DNA of 64,000 nucleotides from Owenia fusiformis (lineage: Eukaryota > Annelida > Polychaeta > Sabellida > Oweniidae). This document shows positions 43,901 to 55,900 of the stretch, piece after piece. The notes beneath the pieces were generated by a model that had not been told where the DNA came from, did no database searches, and saw nothing but the letters and a program-made list of their open reading frames with translations. The position numbers were made by a program, and so were the translations under genes. The DNA lies in contig CAIIXF020000004.1 in assembly GCA_903813345.2 (NCBI GenBank), forward strand, positions 19,143,513-19,207,512, given 5' to 3'. How positions within the stretch are numbered: the stretch's first letter is position 1; each line of letters begins with the position of its first letter.

Positions 43901-46900
43901 ATAACATGTAATTCAATTCACTTTAACATTTACAACAGTAATACTGCTGACTTTATTCTTTACAAATGCAAGTTCATTAAATGAATGTAAAATTTGAAAA
44001 CATTGTCAGGATTCAGTTTAGTTACTGGTTAGGTACACATGCTGTATAGAGCATTGTTTACCATCCACCCAAAATGTACCTGCATTCACTAACATTAAAT
44101 AGACTTTCTGAGGTAAGTAACATGGTCACATATCTATATTGGAACAATTCACCCTAACCAGTTTTCACACATGCAGCCCAAGAGTTGAAATAACCTTAAA
44201 AATGAATGGAATTACAAAGTAATAACATCCATTTTGTGTAATACAGCTAATCATTGTTACTTTGGAAAATATAGAAATGTTTTATCCATTTACTCCAAAT
44301 CATTTCAGCTAAAATATACATGACATATTAAACATCAATTTCAAACAAATTCTCTGCTTGGCAATGAAAAGTTGAAATAAAGATTACTTTCCAAATTCCC
44401 ATTTATTTGAAAGATTCAACTTTTAAATAATTCTCTAAAGAAACTAAGACAAAAATAATGAATAAAATACACATTGATAAATATGGCCATGTAATTTACC
44501 CAGCATGCCCAAAACCTAATCAGACCTTGGCACAAATTTGTTGCATTTGTAAAAATTTAACATTCTTGGAATTTTAATGGCAAGATTTAAGGTGCATAGA
44601 TGCATGCATGCACATCAGCGCAAGATGACAATAAAGTCATAAAAGTGATAAAATAACACCATGGGTACTGGGCTAAAATGGTGTAGTGATTTCAGTCTAA
44701 TTGACAGCCATACCATATGGACTTCAAAATACCTGCAACATTAATAATGAAATTCAAAACAATAAATTCCTGAACTTGGCTCAAAATTTCTTTTGGAACA
44801 AAATGGTGGAATTTTTCTCATACTTAGTTTTGTCCAGACTTTAAGCCTCATTGGTATTATATTTGCAAACATATTTGGATATTCACATCATAGTTTTTGC
44901 TTTAATTCAATTTATTTTTTGATGCTGTATGTTAACACCATGGTTGGGCGTGTCAGTATATGAATGATATCAAGCTATATTCTCATTTCATTTGAATGAG
45001 AATTTAAAAAGCAAAAAGAAAATAACCTACTAAGAACTAATACAAGAGTCTATACATTTAAATAGTTCTTTAAGAAATCACTTTATTGAATTCCAACAAA
45101 AATCAATAATGTAGAAAACAGTTCGAAAACCTTTTTACTTTGATATATACAAGTCATGCATGTAGAGTAAACTGAACTGAACCTTATTTCTACAACGAAG
45201 TGCACATATATGATCAAATATCAATATCATACTGTTTACTTAGAAAGCATTTGAAGAACAAGCAACAAAGAAATTCTGCAGTTTGCACTAATGATAGCAA
45301 AAGCAGGTCCACACCATTCCTGTCATTTGCTCATGGATGTGGCAATTTCAAATAGGATCAATATCTTGTCTTTCATATGAGGAATCTCGTCAATGTAAAC
45401 AAGTCAAAGAATGAACATGCTCAATGAGGTTTTCTAAAGGTCACTTGAAGTCTTATGAACATTCAATAGCATTTTAACAAAAAACAAACAAAGCATTGTC
45501 AACATTGTATTGAAAGAAAACTGGTTTGGTTATTCTTAAGTCATACTCGTATATAGTATATACATTGTAAATAATGATCACATTTCAAAATGCTTTCGCA
45601 GGGCTTGTCTTTGAATTTTTAATATTGTACATTGAAACCTTTTTATTTTGTAATTGCAAAATCTGTGACATTTTCATTCACAATCCTTTTAAATACTGTT
45701 TGATTCAATGTTTCATACAAGGCATTAACATGACAAAATGTCACCACCTAAAACAATTTGGTCAATTTAAAGCAAGTTGGAAAATACCTTTTGACCTTAA
45801 GAAGGTTTTTGAAGATTTGAGCTTCTGGGATCTTGTAGATGATTTTGAAAAAAGAAATTGTTCAATCTGAAGCAAGTTGAAAAAATACCTCTTTGACTTT
45901 TTTTGACATTGAGAAGGTCACTGAAGGTCAAATGTCAAATGTAAAGTCAGATTTGAACTTCTGAGAACATGTAGATGATTTTGAAAAAAAAATTAAGTAA
46001 ATTTGAAGCAAGATGAAAAAAGACCTTTTTGACCTTGAAAAGGTCATTGAAGGTCAAATGTCAAATCTTAAGTCAGATTTGAACTTCTGAACACATGTAG
46101 ATGATTTTGAAAAAAAATTAGTCAATTTGAAGCAAGTTGAAAAAAGACCTTTTTGACCTTGAGAAGGTCATTGAAGGTCAAAGGTCAAAACTAAAGTCAG
46201 ATTTGAACTTCTGAGAACTTGTAAAGTCAAATTTGAACTTCTGAAAAGATGTAGATGATTTTGAAAAAAAAATTTGGTCAATTTGAAGCAAGTTGAAAAC
46301 AGACCTTTTTTGACCTTGAGAAGGTCATTAAAGGTCAAATGTCAAATCTAAAGTCAGATCTGAAGGTCAAATGTCAAATCTTAAGTCAGATTTGAATTTC
46401 TGAGAACATGTAGATGATTTTGAAAGAAAAATTTAGTCAATTTGAAGCAAGATGAAAAAATACCTTTTTGACCTTTTTTGACATTGAGAAGGTCATTGAA
46501 GGTCAAATGTCAAATCTAAAGTCAGATTTGAATTTCTGAGAACATGTAGATGATTTTGAAAAAAAAATTTAGTCAATTTGAAGCAAGTTGAAAAAAGACC
46601 TTTTTGACCTTTTTTGACTTTGAGAAGGTCATTGAAGGTCAAATGTCAAATCTTAAGTCAAATCTAAAGTCAGATTTGAATTTCTGAGAACACGTAGATG
46701 ATTTTGAAATTTTTTTTAGTCAATTTGAAGCAAGTTGAAAACAGACCTTTTTTGACCTTGAGAAGGTCATTGAAGGTCAAATGTCAAATCTTAAGTCAAA
46801 TCTTAAGTCCGATTTGAATTTCTGAGAACACGTAGATGATTTTGAAAAAAAAATTTAGTCAATTTGAAGCAAGTTGAAAACAGACCTTTTTGACCTTTTT

Positions 46901-49900
46901 TGACCTTGAGAAGGTCATTGAAGGTCAAATGTCAAATTTAAGGTCAGATTTGAAGGTCAAATGTCAAATCTAAAGTCAGATTTGAATTTCTGAGAACATG
47001 TAGATGATTTTGAAAAAAAATTTAGTCAATGTGAAGCAAGTTGAAAAAAGACCTTTTTGACCTTGAGAAGGTCATTGAAGGTCAAATGTCAAATCTAAAG
47101 TCAGATTTGAACTTCTGAGAACAAGTAGATGATTTAGAAAAAAATTGAAGTCAGTCTAAACAGTATTTGTTAAGTTATAGGAAGTTGTAAGAAATTGTTA
47201 CAGACGCCAACCGCCGGACGCCGGACGCCAACCTCCAACCGCCGGACGCCGTCGCAAAAAAACGGAGACCATAACAATATGTCACCACTTTTGGTGGTGA
47301 CATAATAAAATAAATGTAAATGAAGATGCAAATTTACCAATTATTTAATTCAAAGTTTATTTCATTAAAAACAGCTGACTGAGAAATTATCCCTTTTTAC
47401 ACTCCCACCATTTCTTTTTAAGATGATATTGAGAAAATCATATAAAATTATTGATGTATTATGGTACTGATCTTTCTGAAAATGATAAGTGTATTATATG
47501 TAGTATGCCATGTATTCAGGTTATGCGGTCGATCTAGTTAAAAAGTAAAAAACAATGCAGTTATCTCCTGGTGTAATTCAATGACATTAGTTGATATATT
47601 CAAAGCACGGTATTATCAATTCAGTAAATTTTGCCCATTCATTCAATTGTTCTTCTGTATCGCTTATAGTGAGTATGCTATATACTGCAGGTGAATCAGT
47701 CATATACTGCTAGTGAATATGCCATATTCAATGTGGAATATGACATATATTTGCACTGTGTTTACCATATTACAAAGAGGTACACAAAATTCCCATGTTA
47801 AGCCTGAAAGGGGCTCTTGGAGCTGAACATTAATGATTTGGATCAACATTTACATATTGTTTGACATGGGATTATCTAGGTCACATTGAAAAATCCTCAA
47901 GCCTGACATAAAGCTAATGGGTTCAGTAACAATGATTCTATGCTTTCTGTCTAAAAACTTTGTGAAATATCTAACTGCCTATTATCTTTGTGTGATATGA
48001 AATAATGATTCAACTCTTCTGCTTATTTGCTAATTCAACTCTCTTCTGCTATTTCTTTATTTAAGATCTGACCACTGTGACATTTATCTTATAGGAAAAC
48101 CCATGGAATAATGCAATCTTGGATACCTCAAAACATAAAATAATTTCAAAGAAAGAGTCAGCCCAATGTATCAATTGCAATGCTTAATTAGTTAGTGTAA
48201 TATTCTTAATAAGAATAAGAACACATTTTAGAACTATTGAATTAGTCATTCCAAACAGTATAAGGCACACCCTTTACTTTAAGAATACTGCCCTCTTTTT
48301 ATCGCGTATAATACTAAAAACATCTAAATGCAAGACTGAATAAAGTAAAAGAAAAAGTTCTATGAATTTTGTCAATATTACATTGTATATAAGTTGCATG
48401 TATTCTTACTTAATTAACTATGATATTATTATAGTGTTTTACAGGTGGTTAATGTTTTCCCATTTAAGAATTATCTTTCATTAATTTGTGTTTAATATAG
48501 AATGGCTACACTGCCATGAAGCTATATAGACTGCCTATGTAGCTAGGTGTGAACTGGGTGTTGAACCAGTCAACAAGACATTTCCTCACATGTTATAGAA
48601 TTCCTCTGACAACATTATATAAACATTTATATTGTAAACTTTGGAAACACATAATCTTTTTTTTATTACAGTAAAACCTGTATAAGTGGAACACATTTGT
48701 TACCTCTAAAGAGTGGGAGGTGTTCCACTTGTAGAGGTTCATTTATCAATAAGTCAGTAGGTCGGGGGACTTTGAAGTGTTCTACTGATAGAAGTGTTCC
48801 AGAAGTGTTCCACTTACAGATGCGTTCCACTTTACAGGTTTTACTGTATAAAGAAATTATATGTCACTGTCTGTGTCTAAACCGGCAGAGAGAAATTATA
48901 CATACCAACTTCTGTGGGGATGTACTCAATGGTATACTTGTCATCTCCTTCAGAGTGAAGAGTGTAGGGCACTGAGTGACCTGTAGGAGCTGAAACACAA
49001 GTATAACACCCCATTGACACAAATTACAATTTTACATTCACTGATGCGTTCAGCTCATATGGATGATAATCAATGACCTTTGTTTCTGATGATGCATCAA
49101 TTAATTATCGATTAAGACAGACAAGTTCACAGCCAAAATGGGTCTATTTCTTGGGATATTGCTTTTTTTCAAAAATGTTACAGCTCAGAACAGAGTTTCC
49201 TAACAGGTGTCGATGAATTTACATGATATGACTTGCAAGTACAATTGCCAAGGATAATCATTTGAATTTTGAACATTTAAAAATAGGAAACTATATTTCA
49301 ACTTGAATATTTTGACAACACATTCAAAAGAAGCAAATAACAAGACATAGAGATGGAGAGACAGTGTGATCTGTTCTTGCAACATCTGACTCTTATTGAA
49401 ATCAAAATGAAAATATCAAACAACAATATCAAAAGAAATATAAAGAAGTATAAATATGACAATTTATTGTTTTTCTTAATCGAGAACTAGTTTGCCCAAC
49501 CCCTCGTGTGAACTGTATGCATAAAATCTAATTGACATATGAATATTTGAATGATTGAAGGGAAAACAATTCATTGTTTTGAATGGTCTTGTCATGATTC
49601 TGCAAATCAGACAATGGGTTTAACATTTCTTTGAATTAAGTGCTCTAATAAGCCATTTGCAGAAAAGTATTGTGCTAAGAGCTTGAAGCATTTTAATGAT
49701 TCCATAAGCACTACTCTGTCTTGCACTACAAGTTAGAGTGCATGTACTATGAACTAATATTTCAACTACAAAAAAAACATAAATAAAACAATGATAATGT
49801 CGTTAAATAATCTTGTGTAAAACACATATAAATATGAACAGTCTGACACAGATTTAAACATTCTGAAATGGTATAAATGAAGTGAAAATGAATAAAAATG

Positions 49901-52900
49901 ATTCTAGAAATACAAAGCACACTTCTCTTGCACATTCACACTCACTCAGCTGTAAAGCATTACGGCAAAAGGTATAGAATTATGAGACAATGCAGAAAAT
50001 GGAGGAATTAAGAAAAGGCAGGTTTGGATGACTTTAATTTCCAAGAAAGAGCATCAGAGAAATATATGTAAAAGTCATGTAGTTAATTTTAGACTTCAAT
50101 TAAGAAGATTTATGACTACATGAATGACAAATTGCAAGATTATTTGCAGAAAACATGGAAAGCAACTAAATCAAAAAATGAATGAGTAAAAATAAGTATA
50201 ATGAGTGTGTACCAAAAAGAAACTTAGATGGTCATCAATCTACTTCTACTTAGTTAAGAAAAATCCTAAACATGAGGATTTAATATAGCACATCTACAAT
50301 ACTAGATAATATTTACCTTTCTAAAGCTTAATTCATCCTTCAATCCCCAATGGTAGAAACAGCCTCAACAACCAAACTATCCCAGGGCAAGTAATTCTAA
50401 TTTCACCAAACAATTCCAAATTTTTTTTTAGATATTTCTGTCATAATTCTAGGACAAAATAAATAATTTGGAATTGCTTTGTAAGAAAATAAATTTATGA
50501 TTAATAAACTGAAAAAATTAAAAGTTAGTTCTCTGAAAATTGTTAAATTCCTAAAATAAATTGTTAGTCCTGAAAAGAAAAATTATTTAATTGACCATAG
50601 AGGCCATAAAATAGGTCAATAACACCTAACAACCAAATAACCAGTTACCTTAGCAAATGATTGTAGCGTGCATGTTGCCACAACAACAAGCAAAGTTTTA
50701 AAGAATGAGCAGTAAGTTTAGCCAATCAAACACTGGATAGACAATCATACATTCTAATATCTCTCTCCCATGCCAATCAAACACTTGATAGACAACCATA
50801 CATTCTAATATCTCTCTCCCATGTCACTTAAAAACATATATATATACCATCAATTACATAACACACTTTCACATTACACACATTCTGAATATGCATTCAA
50901 CTGCATGTCATTTATAATATAACATACATATGTGAGATTCTAGGTTAATATCATCATCACCACATTTTATATAGGAAAGGATGATTGGGTTAATGCAATA
51001 ATGCTGTTTCTTATTTGTTCATATAACAATAATGTTTTAGTTATTACTTGTGTAAAATAAGAACTTTAGATAGCTTAATACTGTAAGGCCTGAAACACCC
51101 ATTCCAGTGCTTTTGTCTATTTCAAACCTATTTTTTATATCTGGAATGTTGCATGCATATAATTATGTGTTAACCAGGTTAACTTTTTAGCTTTTTATTA
51201 CCAAACCCACATGTTAAGATCACAGTATTAGTCAACACTTTTTGAGGTCCATTAAAAATTTGCAAAGACAATAATTGAGTCGTTGTAATTATAAATTACT
51301 TGTGTTAAATTTTCTAGATTATAAGATGTTATGCCATGCTGCAGTAATGTATTATGCTATTTCTAAGTGGCATTGGTCATACTATGTTCATTCATTTCAT
51401 AAACATGACCATGTTACATTGCATAGGAAGAAATGCTGCTTAGAGCTGATCAACATATGATTCATGCAAGACAGCATTTATAAAATGGAGTTTCGTTTGA
51501 GAAATATACCTGACATATCAAAAATATTGCAAAAAGTTTGTTGATTTTTAATTAATGTTCTTTGAAAGATTCATTATGCATTTATTAGAAAGAAATCTGC
51601 ATTTGACATTGAACTTCATGAAAAATCATAAAATTTTGATCTCTCTGTAAACCTGATCTTGTGACCTACTCACATGCGATAAGAACCTTGATGTCACCAG
51701 GCCCTGCCCCATGGGTGTCAATCTTAAAAAAGGCTGGCCTTCCACACGCAACTGACTGAAGCCCTGCCCCTGACACTTGAACATTCTTTGTATCAATGAT
51801 TTCAACTTTGTGTGGGGAACCTGCAAGTACACAGTCACATGTATAAAAACATTTTAGTTAACACATGAACATTTTTTCAACTCTCCAATCATTTGTCTCG
51901 TATGTTACATATTTGATATCATATAATTTTAACATGATATCAATAGAGGAGTTGCTATATAGATGCTAGATAAATAAATGCCATAACAGTAGAAGTGTTG
52001 GTCAGGGCAGAATACTATCTTTAATAATAAGGAGATGCATGACAAAAAGTCACATATTTCCTGATTTTATTCATGTCATACTTGATTGGCATGCAACTAG
52101 AAGGTTGAAGTTGCTGACATGCCTATTGTGATAAAACATTAAAAGTGAATTCCTAATTATGTGTAAGCCTTAATTAAATTTATAAAATCCTAAATATATA
52201 CATGTAAATATTAAACGACCTATGTAATGTGTAAGCCTTGCTTGAAATCAAAGAAACTATAACAAAGACACTTAATGACTCAGATGCGAGTAGGTAGTTT
52301 CTTATCCCGTACCAGGACTATAGTCCTGTATGGAGCGCACTCTTTTGCCTGTACGATTACAACTTGGGAGAATTATCTACGCCCCTTACACTTAAGATAC
52401 CTACCTCAATGCATTATAGAACTCAAAATGTAACTTCTAATATATTGGAACCGCCGATTGTCTGGGTATATCGGCAGAATGGGAACATTTTTCTTTTTCA
52501 TCGAGAGAGATTCCATCACTTTTCAACATGGCGGTTGGATTTAAAAGGGGAATCCCCCGTATGACTGTCCCGGATGTGGACCGGAAGTACCAATATGGAG
52601 GAATTTGACGGTTGAAATACGAGGGGCGATCAATAAGTAATGGACGCTTTTTTACACAGATACTTGTTATAGACCAATCCCTTTGATTTTCCTACCAGTG
52701 ATACATCATTCAATTATCTATCAATTCTGAAGATTTGAAGACAAGATATACAATACATGTTGATATATCCTTATTTCCGTGAAGGAGGTACAGGTACCCC
52801 GGGACCGACATTTACGTCACATATTCAGATTTTAGCCAGTTTGGTAAATTTCAGTTAGATTTGAACATTTTATATGCAACAAGTGTTGTGTTGTTTAAAA

Positions 52901-55900
52901 TTTTTTGCTGACTGGTAACACATAAACAGAAAATATTGTAATGTCAGAGTGTTGTATGGAAGGGGTTTGCAGGTCAATTCGAGAAAGCATTCAGTGGAAG
53001 AAAGGGGTGGTGAGAGAAGGGAACACCCTACTCCTTATGGACAATGCACCTGCCCACAGATCTCAAAATGTTCAGAAAACAATATCCCTGGACCTCAAAA
53101 TTGAGCCCTTGGCCAATGCACCATATTGTCCTGATCTGCTCACATGTGACTTGTTTATTTCTATACTACTTATTTCTATAGAGAAAGGACGCAGGTTTAT
53201 TGTCATTGATGAAATAAAACAACCCGTGCAACTGCATCTTGCTACTTTGTCAGAGTATGGATTCAGCCTTGTCTCACAATCTTGAGTGAAGAGGATGAGG
53301 AATTGTGTACATGTAGCACTTGATGGAAACTATTAAGAGGGCCCCGTGGAATGAATTTGGCATGAATACCACATAGTGATGATAAAATATTCAAAATTAT
53401 TATATTATTACTATGGCATAACAAAATGGGGTAATTCATGACCATAATGGTTTGTTTTGTTCAGCCTGCATTCAACTGCATTGCATGTTAAACAATCTAA
53501 AATAGCTTCAGAATATGTGACGTAAATGTCGGTCCCGGGGTACCTGTACCTGCTTCACGGAAATAAAGATATATCAACATGTAATATATATATTGTCTTC
53601 AAATCTTCAGAGTTGATAGATAAATGAATGATGTATCACTGGTAAGAAAATCGAAGGGATTGGTCTATAAAAAGCATCTGTGTAAAAAAGCGTCCATTAC
53701 TTATTGATCACCCCTCGTAAGTTAAATGTTACACGCAAATATTGCGATCAAAAACGAAAATGTCTTCGTTCTGCCGATAAACCCAGACAATTGTGGATTC
53801 AACTACACGAAAAGAATGCTAAAATACCAAGGAATCTATTGAAGTAGGTATCTGAAGTGTAAGAAGCGTAAAAAATTCTCCCATGTTGTAATCGCACAGG
53901 CAAAAGAGTGAGATGTTCACAGGACCATAGTCGGGGAACAGGATAAGGTAGTTTCCAGTTTCACCACCAGATGGCTCATTCGGGTCAGATAGCATGGCGG
54001 GTATGGTAGAAGGTTCCCTTTAACTTGAATATTCATCAGTTTTAAGGATTCAATTTTCATATCACCCTTATATGTTTAATAGTTAGGCAAATTAAAATAT
54101 GTCCAGTAAAAGAAACAATATCTGCCCAATACAAGAAAAGATATTTCACTTTTTGTGATTTTATAACATGGGGTCTATGGGGAATCTCCCAAACTAGAAG
54201 TCACATTTTCAAAAAATTAAATTTTCAAAGTTGAAAAACAATTTTCGAAACGATATTTCTAAATGTACATTTACATGTAGATTTCCAATATGACATTACA
54301 TTGACTGAATTTTGTATATTTAATGACGTAAATCAAGATTATTTCTACTCGCATCTAGTCTATTGATTCTGTGTTCTATGTGTAAGCCTCACTTGAACAC
54401 AATGAAACTGAAACAAAGACCTTCTATGATTCGAAAAGCTAAGTGTAAGCCTTGTTTGAACTCAAAGAAACTAAAACAAAGACATGTAATTGGTTCTGTG
54501 TTCTATGTGTAAGCCTTACTTGAACTCCAACAAACTGAAACAAAGACATGTAATTGGTTGTGTTCTATGTGTAAGCCTTACTTGAACTCCAACAAACTAA
54601 AACAAAGACATGTAATTGGTTGTGTTCTATGTGTAAGCCTTACTTGAACTCCAACAAACTAAAACAAAGACATGTAATTGGTTGTGTTCTATGTGTAAGC
54701 CTTACTTGAACTCCAACAAACTAAAACAAAGACATGTAATTGGTTGTGTTCTATGTGTAAGCCTTACTTGAACTCAAACAAACTGAAACAAAGACATGTA
54801 ATTGGTTGTGTTCTATGTGTAAGCCTCACTTGAACACAACTGAATTGAAACGAAAACATGTAATTGGTTCTGTGTTCTATATTTAAGTGTAACTTAAACG
54901 AAACAAAAACATGTAAATGTCTCAATAAGCTAAGTGTAAGCCTTGCTTGAACTCAAACAAACTGAAACAAAGACATGTACATTGGTTCTGTGTTCTATGT
55001 GTAAGCCTTACTTGAATACAAAGAAGATGATGAAATTGCTGTTACTTTGGCTCCATATTTCTTTTCATGTTTACCTTCTAGTCTTCTTCCCAGATCTCTT
55101 TCTCTTGGCACACAGTCACCACTAATGTCACTGACAGATGAACTATTTACAGTTATTGCTGAAGCTTTAGGGACTGAGATGTCCTCATCAAAAGTATCCA
55201 TGATATTGTTTGAGTTGTTTATATTTTTATTAACACTTCCATTGTCTGGCACAGTATTTTCTGTGGTCAACATCTCAAGCATTAGACGCTGCATCTCAGA
55301 TTTAATATTTACTTCATCATTTGGGTTTGAATTCCCGAAGCTATTTTTTGAGCTCATATCCACAACTGTGTCCATTTTGTCCTTCACAGATGGTCCCTGT
55401 AAACTATTACTTATTTCTCTCTCTGATGCCTCTTTGGGGCCTTTTGGAGGTTGGTCTGGAATTGACTGTTGCCCCTGATAATTTGAAGTAGATGCTATCA
55501 CACTGTTTGATGATGCGGAATGAATAGCTCCACTTTTTAAGATCTTGGATGTGTTGCCTCTTAAATCTATGGAAGTAATATGATATGCACCTTTGCTGGA
55601 ATCACCATGTTTTACATTCTCAACTTTATTCAAGTTGATTTCCCCATGCTGTAAATCAGGTGTTGTGGTCTGTTTCTCATGAAATGACATGTTGTGTACC
55701 TTATCATCAATATTAATATGCTTTGGAATCATTTCTGATACAGATCCTTTGACATCATCTATGACACTGATGTATGGTGAAGTGCTTTGAGCAATGCTTT
55801 CATAATCATCAACTGGTGTACTGTTAGAAGGTGGCTTCATTGCATCAATACTCTGCGAGGATCCCGGTTTAGATACTAGTTTTGGCAATACATCATCATT

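Larger units (their letters stand above)
52290..53955. mobile_element. Inverted-repeat element split by a mariner-like insertion
   Basis: The left arm (about 52,290-52,560) with cactcttttgcctgtacgat is inverted and diverged at about 53,745-53,955. The younger mariner-like element 52,620-53,717 sits between the arms. Confidence 0.75.

Noticed and set aside
45574-45870. 98-residue plus-strand ORF
   Set aside because: Its second half runs into the GTCACCACC-ended repeat and the first half has no recognisable features.
54370-55016. CRISPR-like array
   Set aside because: The whole unit repeats, including what would be spacers, and the host is a eukaryote. It is a satellite.
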